A DNA stretch of 64,000 nucleotides from Candidatus Polarisedimenticolaceae bacterium (GTDB taxonomy: Bacteria; Acidobacteriota; Polarisedimenticolia; Polarisedimenticolales; DASRJG01), in contig DASUCV010000022.1 in NCBI GenBank assembly GCA_036275915.1, positions 62,001 to 126,000 of the forward strand, given 5' to 3'. The position numbers and the translations under genes were made by a program. Of the stretch, positions 36,522 to 45,672 are shown one piece after another. The number at the start of each line of letters is the position of its first letter. The stretch's first letter is position 1. Below the pieces are notes generated by a model. That model was given only the letters and a program-made list of their open reading frames with translations. It searched no databases and was not told where the DNA came from.

Positions 36522-37343
36522 CTACGAACATGACGTGAGCTCGAGGATCTCGGCGGACAACGTGACGTCCAGCTCCTTGAGAAGCGCGAGCCGGTCGCGC
36601 TCGCGCTTGCGGACACCGCGGTAGCTCATCACGGCCGCGTCGAGGAGCGCGGCGCGGTCGAGGCGCGCGGCGTGACGCCAGCGCAATTGCCGCTTGAGCG
36701 CGAAGGCGGGATGGAGCGCCGCGAGAGCGCCGACGACGCGGTCACGGCCCGCGGCCTCTCCTTGCGACGTCCGGCGAAGCTCCGCCAGATCGTCGGCGCC
36801 GGGGAGGACGACGACGAGGAGGCCGCCGGGCGCGATGATGCGCGACAGCTCCGCGGCCGGCCGCCGCCCGAAGATCGAGACCGCGAGCGGGATCGATCGG
36901 TCGGCGAGCGGCAGCGCGCGATCGGCGTTGGCGACGAGCCAGGTGAAGCGCGGCTCCTTGCGGGCCGCGAGCGTGACGGCGCGGCGCGAGAGATCGACGC
37001 CGCAAACGGACGAGGCGCCCTTGAAGAGCTTCGCGGTCAAGCTCCCCTCGCCGCAGCCGACGTCGAGGGCGTCCTGCGGCAGCACTCCCGCGGGAGCGAC
37101 GATCTCGCGCAGCACCTCGACGAGCCCGTCCGCGAAACCCCGGCCGATGAAGCGGCGGCGTGCATCGGTCGCCTGATCGCGATCGCCCGCGGCGGCGGAG
37201 CGCTTGTCCTGCGGCTGAAGGAGGTTCCAGTACCCCTCTCGCGCGCGGTCGAAGGTGTGCTTCGACGCGCAGACGAGGCGCGAGCCTTCGCGCGCGAGCG
37301 GCAGCCCGCAGTCGCGAACGGTGCAGCGAAGCTCCAGGCTCAT
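36522..37343 (-). CDS. rlmA: 23S rRNA (guanine-N1)-methyltransferase, RlmA-like
   Basis: 273 residues from ATG 37343, whose ATGA overlaps the oxidoreductase stop. N-terminal zinc-binding segment with Cys7, Cys12, Cys25 and His29 (LVCASKHTFDRAREGYWNLL), the signature of the RlmA/TlrB family, then the SAM motif ALDVGCGEGSLTAKL (~92-106), LVANADRALPLADRS, and SIFGRRPAAELSRIIAPGGLLVVVLPG. Modifies G745/G748 of helix 35 in 23S rRNA; the exact position here is not predictable from sequence. First of the housekeeping cluster with the amidase 25 bases downstream. Confidence 0.85.
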   Translation of the reverse strand: MSLELRCTVRDCGLPLAREGSRLVCASKHTFDRAREGYWNLLQPQDKRSAAAGDRDQATDARRRFIGRGFADGLVEVLREIVAPAGVLPQDALDVGCGEGSLTAKLFKGASSVCGVDLSRRAVTLAARKEPRFTWLVANADRALPLADRSIPLAVSIFGRRPAAELSRIIAPGGLLVVVLPGADDLAELRRTSQGEAAGRDRVVGALAALHPAFALKRQLRWRHAARLDRAALLDAAVMSYRGVRKRERDRLALLKELDVTLSAEILELTSCS

Positions 37344-38458
37344 GACATCCCGAAGCGCGCGTCCTCCGTCTTGCGGAGGCTCGGCGTGCGCCAGCCGAAG
37401 CGGCGAAGGGCGTCGTTCGCGCGGCCCTCGACCGCGTCGGCGACGATGGCGCCCAGGACCGGCGCGAACTTGAAGCCGTGCCCCGAGTCGCCCGCGGCGA
37501 CGACGAGGCCGGGGCGATCGGGATCCGCGCCGATCCAGAAGTCGCCGTCGAACGAGTCGGAGTAGAGGCACGTCTTCGACGCGCGGAGGGGCAATTCGGC
37601 GAGCTCGGGGAGACTCTCCTCGAGGAAGCGCCTGAGCGCCGCTTCCTCCGAGGGCAACGTCACGCGGGGTGCGTCGGGCTCGACGCGCCTCCCGGGTCCG
37701 TGGTTCGCGATCTTCACGATCCCGTCCGCGTTAGCGGGGAAGCCGTACCAGCCGGTCCGCGCAATGTCGGCCGCCCAGACCGGGAAGCGGTCCGCGCGCC
37801 AGCGCTCGGGATCCGGCGGCTTCAAGTGAAAGACCGGCTGCGCCACCGGCCACAACGCCTCCGAGAGGTGAGGGAGGAGATCGGTCGTCCACGCTCCCGC
37901 AGCGACCACGGTGGCGTCCGCGTCCTGAGCTTCGAGACCACGCACAGAGGTGCCATTGCGAACGACCACTCCGGCCTCACGTGCCTCCGCCATGAGGCAC
38001 GCGACGACGGCACCGCTTTCGACCCACCCCGCCGAAGGATTGAAATAGCCGTCGACGTAACCCGAGCGATCCCACGCGGGAAAGCGCTCGCGGAGAGTTC
38101 TCCGCGTTAGACGCGTGACGTCGTGACCGCGGCTCGTCAAGAGCGCGAGACTGTCGCCTTCGAATGTGCCCGTTTCCAGGATCGTGCGCGAGAGCAAGAG
38201 GAACCCGGTCTCATGAAAGAGCGGGCGCGGCCAGCGTGCGTTCCATCGACGCCACTCCAGGATCGCTCGTTCCATCAATTCCGTATAGAAGGCGTCGGCG
38301 CCGTAGTCCATGCGCACGATCTTGCTGATGTCGGTCGACGCCGCTTCTTCGCGCGGTGCAATCCCCGCATCGAGCAACGTCACGACGTGTCCCCGCGCGC
38401 GCAGCGCGAGCGACGTCGTGATGCCGAAGATCCCGGAACCCACGATGATGACGCGCAC
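37340..38458 (-). CDS. FAD-dependent amine/amino-acid oxidase (DAO superfamily, sarcosine-oxidase-like)
   Basis: 372 residues from GTG 38458 (a longer start at 38506 adds a basic tail with no ribosome site). Dinucleotide-binding RVIIVGSGIFGITTSLALRA at the N-terminus with the acidic LLDAG at the end of strand 2, then the DAO fold: DISKIVRMDYG, AGWVESGAVVACL, VVAAGAWTTDLLP, and the C-terminal VVAAGDSGHGFKFAPVLG, which resembles the monomeric sarcosine/N-methyltryptophan oxidase family. A Cys in KTCLYSDSFDGDFWIG is at the position that binds FAD covalently in that family. Substrate unknown, probably an N-methyl or secondary amino acid. Overlaps rlmA by four bases. Confidence 0.85.
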   Translation of the reverse strand: MRVIIVGSGIFGITTSLALRARGHVVTLLDAGIAPREEAASTDISKIVRMDYGADAFYTELMERAILEWRRWNARWPRPLFHETGFLLLSRTILETGTFEGDSLALLTSRGHDVTRLTRRTLRERFPAWDRSGYVDGYFNPSAGWVESGAVVACLMAEAREAGVVVRNGTSVRGLEAQDADATVVAAGAWTTDLLPHLSEALWPVAQPVFHLKPPDPERWRADRFPVWAADIARTGWYGFPANADGIVKIANHGPGRRVEPDAPRVTLPSEEAALRRFLEESLPELAELPLRASKTCLYSDSFDGDFWIGADPDRPGLVVAAGDSGHGFKFAPVLGAIVADAVEGRANDALRRFGWRTPSLRKTEDARFGMS

Positions 38459-38523
38459 GGCCGCAGCATGTCGGCGCTTCGCGCGGCGGTCAAGATCGGT
38501 CGGCAACGCATCGAAAAAAGACC

Positions 38524-38552
38524 TTCACGCCCTATCGAACTCTGGGTAAATT
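38524..38552 (+). promoter_or_regulatory. Sigma-70-type promoter for the M36-like metalloprotease
   Basis: TTCACG (38524-38529), 17-base spacer, TAAATT (38547-38552), in the A/T-rich divergent region; the RBS GGGGGGAA follows before ATG 38581. Confidence 0.5.
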
Positions 38553-38580
38553 CTGGATGGTGCTCTCGGGGGGAATTTTC

Positions 38581-41500
38581 ATGACTCGACTACTGCGGGT
38601 TCGACCGTCCGCGGCGCTCGTCCTGCTCGCGCTCTTGACCTGCGGCGTGACGATGACGCTCGCCTTCAAGGCGCCCGACAAGGCGGGCCGGTTCGATTCA
38701 CTCGTCATCTTGGATCCGAGCATTCCTCAGTACGTCACCTCCAAGCCGATCGAGTCGCTCCCCGCGACCGACGCGATCCGCCAGAGATGGGAAGGCTTCC
38801 GTGCCTCCCATGCCGGTGACTGGCGCGTGGCTCTCGAGGATCGGACCGGTGCGCCGCTTCTCGTCGAGGGACGAGGGATCGCGTTCGTGCCCGGGTCCGG
38901 CAACGCTCTTCCGCCGGGACAGCCTTTGACCGTCGATGCGCTCGCGTCGAAGCTGCAAACGTTCGTCGGCAGCAACAGCTCGCTCCTCCTCACGGACAGC
39001 GGCGACCTCCGCCTGAACGCAGCCGCCTCCGGTGAGATCGCGAAGGACGTCTGGCTCGTGGTCTTCGACCACGTCGTCGCCGGCGTCCCGGTCGCGGGCG
39101 ACCGCTATCAGTTCGCGATCAGCCACGGAAACCTCGTACAGTTCGGTGCGTCACGCTGGAGCAAGGTTACCGCGAGCCCGATCCCGGACGTCGCACCCGA
39201 GGCGGCGTTCGGTCACCTGCTCGCCTACATGGGCGTCCGCGACGGCGAGAGCTACAAGGTCGCCGAGGGCGCCAAGCTCCAGTATCTTCCCGTCCGCACC
39301 GTCGACCAGACCGCCGCGTACACCGGCAGCGTGGGGAACGGGTACAACGCCAAGCTCGCGTGGCGCGTCGGCGTCAGCGTCGCGGGCGAGCCTGGAACGT
39401 GGGTCGGTCTCATCGACGCTCACAGCGGCGAGATCCTCGGCTTCTTCGACGACGACGAGTACGCCCAGGCCAAGGGTGGCGTCTTTCCCGTGAGCAACGA
39501 CGGCATCCTTCCCGACGGCGTCGAGATCCCCGGGTACCCAATGCCGTTCACGAACATCACGATCGGCGCGTCGACCACGTTCGCCAGCTCCAGCGGCAGC
39601 TTCGCGTGCACGCCGGGCGGGTCGTCCGCCACCACGACGCTCGCCGGCCAGTACGTCAAGGTCGCCGACTCCTGCGGCGCCATCTCGAAGTCGGTCACCT
39701 GCGACAACGACCTCGACATGGGCGGCAGCGCCGGCACGGACTGCGCGGTTCCGGCGGGCGGCGGCGGTACGGGCAACACGCACTCCGCGCGCAGCAGCTT
39801 CTACCACCTGAACCGAATCGCGGAGCACGGCCGCTCGTGGCTCCCCGGCAACGCATGGCTGAACTCCCAGCTCACCGACAACGTCAACCTGAACCAGACC
39901 TGCAACGCGTACTGGCAGCCGAGCACCGGTACCGTCAACTTCTTCAAGTCGGGCGGCGGCTGCGGCAACACCGGCGAGATCGCGGGCGTCTTCCTCCACG
40001 AGTGGGGCCACGGCCTCGATCAGAACGACGGCGGCGGCACCGACAACCCCGGCGAAGCGTACGGCGACATCACCGCCCTCATGTCGACCCACGTCTCCTG
40101 CGTCGGCCGCGGGTTCTACGCCAGCCCGCCGTCGAACTGCTCCGGCTACGGCAACGCGTGCCTCAACTGCACGGGGATCCGCGACCAGGACTGGAACAAA
40201 CGAGCCAACCACGCGCCCTCGACCGTGAGCGTGTTCATCCCGACCTGCAACTCGGGCAGCGGCCCCTGCGGCAGGGAGGTCCACTGTGAAGGTTATCTCG
40301 CCGGCGAGACCCTCTGGGATCTCGCGAACCGCGATCTCCCTGCCTCGGGGATGGACACGGCGACGGCGTGGCAGCTCGCCGACAAGCTCTGGTACAAGTC
40401 TCGGAACGGCTCGGGCGGCAACGCGTACGCCTGCTCCACGGCGACGCCCCAGACGAACGGCTGTGCTGCGAACGCTTGGTTCTCCATGCTTCGCGTCGCG
40501 GACGACGACGACGGCAACCTTGCGAACGGCACCCCTCACGCCGCCGCGATCTTCGCCGCCTTCAACCGCCACACGATCGCGTGCGGTCTCGCCACCGACG
40601 CCTCGAACCAGAACTCGTCGTCGTGCCCGGCGCTCGCCGCTCCCGCCTTGGCGACGACCCCCGGCTCGTCGTCGGCGGCGTTGACATGGAATCCGGTGCC
40701 CAACGCCGTCACCTATCGCGTCCTTCGCACCGACGCCGGATGCGACACCGCCTCGACGACGATCGCCACCCCGGCCACGACGAACTACACCGACTCCGGC
40801 CTCGCGAACGGCTTTACCGAGTACTACCACGTGCAGGCGATGGGCTCGAACCCCGCGTGCGAGGGCGTTCTCTCGAACTGCCAGGCGGTGACGCCGCAGC
40901 CGTTCGCCGGCACCATCAAGCTCGACGCCTCGACGTACAACTGCTCGGCGACGATCCACATCACGGTCACCGACGGAAACGTCGCCGGCGCCACGACGAG
41001 CATCAACATCAAGTCGGGCACCGAGCCGGCCGGCGAGACGGTGACGCTGAGCCAGACCGGCGTGGCCACGTACACCGGCTCGATCGTGGTGACGAGCGCG
41101 GCGCCCGGATCCGACGGGCTCCTCTCCGTTACCAGTGGCGACACGATCACGGCGACCTACGTCGACGCCGACGACGGCCAGGGCGGGACGAACGTTCCCC
41201 GCACGACGACCGCCGATGCCGACTGCAACGCGCCGACCATCTCGAACGTCCAGTCGTCGAACGTGACCGGCCAGAGCGCGCGGATCACCTGGGCGACGAA
41301 CGAGAGCTCGGACAGTGTGGTCCATTACGGGCTCGCACCACCGCCGGGATCGACCTCGGGCAACCCGGCGCCGGTCAGCGCGCACCAGATCGATCTCCTT
41401 GGACTCCAGGAGTGCACGCCGTACGTCTTCTCGGTCTCCTCGACCGACGGCGTCGGCAATGCCGCCAGCGACAACAACGGCGGCGCGTACTACGGCTTCA

Positions 41501-43287
41501 CGACCCTCAAGAACATGCAATTCAACTACCCGTCCCCGGACACGCCGAAGCCGATCCCGGACCTCACGACGACCAACAGCGCCCTCGTGGTGGCCGATAA
41601 CAGGATCATCCAGGACGTCAACGTCAAGGTGAACTTGAACCACACCTACGACTCCGACCTCGCGATCAAGCTGATCGGACCGAACAACGTCGTCGTGAAC
41701 CTGTCGCTCAACAACGGTGGACCCGGCGATGACTACATCGACACGGTCTTCGACGACCAGGCATCGACGCCGATCGCGAGCGGCGCGCCGCCGTTCACCG
41801 GCTCGTTCATTCCGCAGCAACCGCTCTCGGTCTTCAACGGGCTCCAAGGGAACGGCACCTGGACTCTGCGCGTCATCGACAGCGTCGGCGGAGACTCGGG
41901 CACCCTGAACAGCTGGAGCCTCTCGCTGACCTACCCGAACCAGCCGTGCGGGCCTCACGCTATCTACAACTTCAATGCGCCGATCGCCGACACCTGCGGG
42001 AGCGGCGGCGCTGGGAACGACAACCTGATCTGGGAAGCAGGCGAGACCGTGCAGTTCAGGGTCAACCTGATGAACGACGGCACGGCGCCGCTGACCGGCG
42101 TCACCGCAACGCTCGTCCCGACGACACCGGGGGTCACGATGGTCAACGCCACCGCGAGCTATCCGGCGATCGCGGTCGGCGCTTCGGCCGATTCCAACGC
42201 CCCGCACTTCACTGCCAAGCTCGCGACGAACCTGCCGTGCGGCTCCCCCGTCTCGTTCCAGGTCAACATCCACGCAAACGAGGGGTCCTGGACCGGCAGC
42301 TTCAACCACACGGTCGGAGCGATCGTCTTCGCCATCGACACCGCGCTGCAGGAGGACTTCTCGGGCGGCATCCCGGCGACCTGGACCGTCGTCGACGGCG
42401 GTACGGGTGGCCTGGCCGGCGCCAACACGTGGACGACGGCCAATCCCGGAGCCCGCTCGCCGGCGCCTCCGATCTCGAATCCGTTCGCCATCGTCGACAG
42501 CGACAAAGCCGGAACCGGCGCGATTCAGGACGAGCAGCTCATCACCCCGGCGATGGACCTCACGACCGCGACCTCGGCGCAGCTCGAGTTCGACCAGTGG
42601 TTCAAGTGGTGGAGCGGCGGCAACGCGGAGCTCGGAGACGTCGACGTGAGGTCGTCTCTCAGCGGCGGCAACTGGGTGAACGTCTACAGAACCCCGCAGA
42701 ACAACGTGCCGGCGGCGTGCGACGGCACGACGTGCTCGACTGCCGACCATCGCGTCCTCGACATCACCGCGCAAGCGGCCGGAGCGTCGAGCGTCCAGAT
42801 CCGCTACCACTACTACAACGGGGCGTACGAATGGTGGTGGGAGGTCGACAACGTCAAGGTGACCTACACCGAACCGACCGGGTGCACCCAGACGGTCTGC
42901 TCTGCGGCGCCGACCTCGGTCAAGCCGGTTCCCGACGGCTCGTTCGGAACGTCGTTCAAGGCGACGCGGAACGACGCGGCGGGGACGCAGATCGGCGTCA
43001 CGTGGGACGTCTCGACCTGCGTCTCGACCGGTTACCACATCCTGTACGGCAATCTGGCGAGCGTGGCGTCGCTCACCCCCACGGGATCGGCGTGCGGGAT
43101 CGGCGTTTCCGGGAGCTATAGCTGGACCGGCGTCCCGGCCGGCAATCTCTGGTACGTGATCGCCGCCGACGACGGCGCGACGAACGAAGGAAGCTGGGGT
43201 CTGACGTCGAGCGGTGAGCGCGGCGGCGGCTCGGCTTCGGGTCAGTGCAGCATGGCCACGAGAGACAACTCGGGCAGCTGCCCGTAA
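38581..43287 (+). CDS. Giant secreted M36 (fungalysin)-like zinc metalloprotease with P-domain and Cys-Pro module
   Basis: 1568 residues from ATG 38581 (GGGGGGAA upstream; ATG 38557 is possible). Signal peptide ~1-30. A propeptide (~30-290) precedes the catalytic domain, whose zinc motif is HEWGH at 473-477 with the third-ligand segment NPGEAYGD ~20 residues later, equivalent to GEGWGD of fungalysins. Then fibronectin-III-like domains (~695-790), a YxC beta-domain (~780-880), another fibronectin-III-like domain, a proprotein-convertase-type P-domain (~980-1120; NHTYDSDLAIKLIGPN, GTWTLRVIDSVGGDSGTL), a CARDB-like domain, a MAM-like domain (WWWEVDNVKV) and the terminal module (LWYVIAADDG, ending GSCP). 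Extracellular proteolysis; substrates unknown. Convergent with the third TMTC-like gene. Confidence 0.87.
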   Translation: MTRLLRVRPSAALVLLALLTCGVTMTLAFKAPDKAGRFDSLVILDPSIPQYVTSKPIESLPATDAIRQRWEGFRASHAGDWRVALEDRTGAPLLVEGRGIAFVPGSGNALPPGQPLTVDALASKLQTFVGSNSSLLLTDSGDLRLNAAASGEIAKDVWLVVFDHVVAGVPVAGDRYQFAISHGNLVQFGASRWSKVTASPIPDVAPEAAFGHLLAYMGVRDGESYKVAEGAKLQYLPVRTVDQTAAYTGSVGNGYNAKLAWRVGVSVAGEPGTWVGLIDAHSGEILGFFDDDEYAQAKGGVFPVSNDGILPDGVEIPGYPMPFTNITIGASTTFASSSGSFACTPGGSSATTTLAGQYVKVADSCGAISKSVTCDNDLDMGGSAGTDCAVPAGGGGTGNTHSARSSFYHLNRIAEHGRSWLPGNAWLNSQLTDNVNLNQTCNAYWQPSTGTVNFFKSGGGCGNTGEIAGVFLHEWGHGLDQNDGGGTDNPGEAYGDITALMSTHVSCVGRGFYASPPSNCSGYGNACLNCTGIRDQDWNKRANHAPSTVSVFIPTCNSGSGPCGREVHCEGYLAGETLWDLANRDLPASGMDTATAWQLADKLWYKSRNGSGGNAYACSTATPQTNGCAANAWFSMLRVADDDDGNLANGTPHAAAIFAAFNRHTIACGLATDASNQNSSSCPALAAPALATTPGSSSAALTWNPVPNAVTYRVLRTDAGCDTASTTIATPATTNYTDSGLANGFTEYYHVQAMGSNPACEGVLSNCQAVTPQPFAGTIKLDASTYNCSATIHITVTDGNVAGATTSINIKSGTEPAGETVTLSQTGVATYTGSIVVTSAAPGSDGLLSVTSGDTITATYVDADDGQGGTNVPRTTTADADCNAPTISNVQSSNVTGQSARITWATNESSDSVVHYGLAPPPGSTSGNPAPVSAHQIDLLGLQECTPYVFSVSSTDGVGNAASDNNGGAYYGFTTLKNMQFNYPSPDTPKPIPDLTTTNSALVVADNRIIQDVNVKVNLNHTYDSDLAIKLIGPNNVVVNLSLNNGGPGDDYIDTVFDDQASTPIASGAPPFTGSFIPQQPLSVFNGLQGNGTWTLRVIDSVGGDSGTLNSWSLSLTYPNQPCGPHAIYNFNAPIADTCGSGGAGNDNLIWEAGETVQFRVNLMNDGTAPLTGVTATLVPTTPGVTMVNATASYPAIAVGASADSNAPHFTAKLATNLPCGSPVSFQVNIHANEGSWTGSFNHTVGAIVFAIDTALQEDFSGGIPATWTVVDGGTGGLAGANTWTTANPGARSPAPPISNPFAIVDSDKAGTGAIQDEQLITPAMDLTTATSAQLEFDQWFKWWSGGNAELGDVDVRSSLSGGNWVNVYRTPQNNVPAACDGTTCSTADHRVLDITAQAAGASSVQIRYHYYNGAYEWWWEVDNVKVTYTEPTGCTQTVCSAAPTSVKPVPDGSFGTSFKATRNDAAGTQIGVTWDVSTCVSTGYHILYGNLASVASLTPTGSACGIGVSGSYSWTGVPAGNLWYVIAADDGATNEGSWGLTSSGERGGGSASGQCSMATRDNSGSCP

Positions 43288-43292
43288 GTCAC

Positions 43293-43329
43293 GCTTGGGG
43301 GCGAGGCGGCGCTCGCCTCGCCCTCAAGC
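43293..43329. terminator. Strong hairpin between convergent genes, likely bidirectional terminator
   Basis: 16-bp stem with one G.T pair (left arm 43293-43308, right arm 43314-43329) and a 5-base loop GCGCT, filling the 43-base gap between two convergent stops. No long T tract, but position and stability suggest termination. Confidence 0.65.
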
Positions 43330-43330
43330 T

Positions 43331-45646
43331 TCAGGCGAGCTGCTTGAGCGTCGATTCGAGCTGCGGGCGCATCGGCGAGTCCGGGACGAGGCGAAGGTAC
43401 TCTCGGATCTCGGCGGCGGCGCGCTTCGGCTCGCGATGCGAGCGCAAGAGCACGATCGCGAGGTCGAGGTGGGCGTCGCCGTTGTCCGGCTCCAGCTCGA
43501 TCGCGCGCGCGAACGAGGCGATCGCCTGGTCGATCAGCGGGCCGGGATCGGGCACGGTCTCCGCCTTCGAGGCGAGCGTCGTGCCGATCCCGAGGTGAAC
43601 CCGCGCGGCGCGCGGCGTCAGCGCCTCCGCGGCGTGGAACTCTAGGAGCGCCTCGTCGAACCGTTTCTCCTCGAGCAATCGCTGCCCTCTCAGCCCGTGG
43701 AGATTCGCCGCCGCGCTGGGGTCGGTGAGCGCCGGGGACGCGGCCAAGGCCCGACGCTCGTACGCGTCCGCCTGGCGCGTCCGGTCCGCGGCGAGCGCAG
43801 GGCTCGCCGTCTCCTGCGCGAGCGCCCGTAGCGTCGCGGCGGCGTTCTGGAGCGCCTCGGCGTGCCCCGGATCGCGGTCGATGACGCTCCGGAGCTGCGC
43901 CAGCGCGGCGGTGTTCAGCGCCTCGCGCCGCCCGGCGTCGGTCTCGCCTCGCGCGCGGGCGGCGAGGACGACGCCGAGCCCTTCGGTGGCAACGAGGTCG
44001 TTCGGCTCGAGGGCGAGCGCCTTCCGGAGCGCGTCCTCCGCCCGTACGAGATCGCCGGCGTCGAGCGCAAGGCCGCCCTGGATCGACCACGCGTCGGCCC
44101 GCGACTCGAGGTCGCCGCTCGCGAGCGCCGCCTCCGCGTGCGCGCGGGCCTGGCCCTGGAGCACGGCGCGCGAGGCGGCGTCGTGCTCGCCCTGTGCGAG
44201 CACGCGCTCGGCCTTGGCGAGCGTGCGATGCGCCTCGGGGTACGCCGGATCGATCGCGAGCGCGCGCTCGGCGAAGCGGCGCGCCTCCGCCATCTCGCCG
44301 CGCGCGTAGAGCTCCGCGGCGTAGCCGCCCGCCGCCTTGCACGAGCGCGGCGCGGTCAGGACCGTCGCCGCGAAGAGGGTGCGGTTGTCGGACCAGGCGG
44401 GAACGCGGGCGACCGTTCTCCCCGCCCCCGCGAGAACGAGCGCGCCGCCGAGGACGGCCGCGACCCACGGCGCGCCGAGCCGGCGCCCCACGGCGGCGAT
44501 CGCGACCGCCGCCGCGAGGCAGATCCCGGCGGACGGGAGGTAGAGGAGACGCTCCCCGAAGATGGTGCCGATCGGCAGGACGAGGTTCGACGTGAGGAGC
44601 CACGCGAGCAGGAAGAACGCGAGACCGAACGCCGCCGCCGGCGATCTCCGGCGCAGGACGATCGCGGAGGCGATCGCGGCCGCGAGGAGGAGAAGGCACG
44701 CCGCGGTTCCGAGGTCGAGGTGCGTCGCGAGCGGGATCTCGTCGTAGGAGTAGTCGGCGGAGAGTATCCGGGGGAAGACGAGAAGGCGCACCGCCTCCCC
44801 GAAGACCCGGACCGGCGTGAGCACCCGCGCCGCTCCCGCCGCCGATGCGACCGGATTGTCGACGTCGAGAACACCCGGGGGCGGAGGGGTCGTGCCGGTC
44901 CACGACCCGAGGACGTACGCGCGCGCCCCGAGATAGACCGCGGCGCCCACGACGAGCGCGACGAGGACGCGGCGGACCGCCGGACGCCTCCACGCTTCGC
45001 GCCCCTCGTAGGCAACCCACACGCAAGCGATCGCCGGCACGACGATCGCCTGCTCTTTCGCGGCGAGGCCGGCGAGGAGCGCCACGCCTGCCGCGATCGC
45101 GTTCCCCTCCCCGTCGTCGCCTCGCGCGGCCCGCACGACGGAGCGGAGCGCGATGAATGCGAAGAACGCGGCGACGAGCTCGGCGCGTCCGACGATCCCG
45201 AGGACCGCCTCGCCGTGCACGGGATGCACGGCGAAGAGCGCCGCCGCGAGCACAGGCACGGCGACGCCGCCCTCCATCGCGGCGAGCAAGAAGAAGAACG
45301 CCACGCTCGCCGCGGCGTGCCAGAGCAGGTTCTGGAGGTGGAACGGCGCGGCCGAGTTGTCCGGCAGACGCACCGGCACCGGCGCCGGCAGACGTGCGAG
45401 CGGGTAGTCGACCGCGAACGTCGCCATCGTGAGCGGGCGCCAGAGCAGGCTCTGCGGCCGCCTCCCGTCCCACCAGTCGGTCGCGAGCATCCGCCCGGGG
45501 TGCGCCCACGTGCGGATCCGAGCGTTCTCCGCCACGAGCGGGATGTCGTCGAAGGTGAAGCCATGACGGACGGAGGCGACGTACGGAAGAACGGCCAGGA
45601 GCGCGATGGCGGCGCCGAGGAGCGCCCTCGAACCGGTGCGCGGCAT
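43331..45646 (-). CDS. TMTC-like multispanning glycosyltransferase (GT-C type) with long TPR tail
   Basis: 771 residues. First loop FTFDDIPLVAENARIRTW carries the paired Asp of the family; other hallmarks are LLWRPLTMATFAVDY, HPVHGEAVLGIVGRAELVA and AAKEQAIVVPAIA. About ten membrane segments to residue ~385, followed by ~370 residues of TPR-like helices (APRSCKAAGGYAAELYARG, AHRTLAKAERVLAQ, DLVRAEDALRKALALEPND, GDAHLDLAIVLLRSHREPK). Predicted to transfer a lipid-linked sugar to exported acceptors. Third and largest such protein in the window; its start is only 26 bases from the divergent membrane protein gene. Confidence 0.8.
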   Translation of the reverse strand: MPRTGSRALLGAAIALLAVLPYVASVRHGFTFDDIPLVAENARIRTWAHPGRMLATDWWDGRRPQSLLWRPLTMATFAVDYPLARLPAPVPVRLPDNSAAPFHLQNLLWHAAASVAFFFLLAAMEGGVAVPVLAAALFAVHPVHGEAVLGIVGRAELVAAFFAFIALRSVVRAARGDDGEGNAIAAGVALLAGLAAKEQAIVVPAIACVWVAYEGREAWRRPAVRRVLVALVVGAAVYLGARAYVLGSWTGTTPPPPGVLDVDNPVASAAGAARVLTPVRVFGEAVRLLVFPRILSADYSYDEIPLATHLDLGTAACLLLLAAAIASAIVLRRRSPAAAFGLAFFLLAWLLTSNLVLPIGTIFGERLLYLPSAGICLAAAVAIAAVGRRLGAPWVAAVLGGALVLAGAGRTVARVPAWSDNRTLFAATVLTAPRSCKAAGGYAAELYARGEMAEARRFAERALAIDPAYPEAHRTLAKAERVLAQGEHDAASRAVLQGQARAHAEAALASGDLESRADAWSIQGGLALDAGDLVRAEDALRKALALEPNDLVATEGLGVVLAARARGETDAGRREALNTAALAQLRSVIDRDPGHAEALQNAAATLRALAQETASPALAADRTRQADAYERRALAASPALTDPSAAANLHGLRGQRLLEEKRFDEALLEFHAAEALTPRAARVHLGIGTTLASKAETVPDPGPLIDQAIASFARAIELEPDNGDAHLDLAIVLLRSHREPKRAAAEIREYLRLVPDSPMRPQLESTLKQLA

Positions 45647-45672
45647 CGGCGGATAGTAGATGATGGCGCGCC

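Noticed and set aside
39151-43038. A 1295-codon open frame antisense to the M36-like protease
   Set aside because: High GC content produces long shadow frames; its product is Arg/Val/Asp-rich with no motif, and the sense frame has a full protease.
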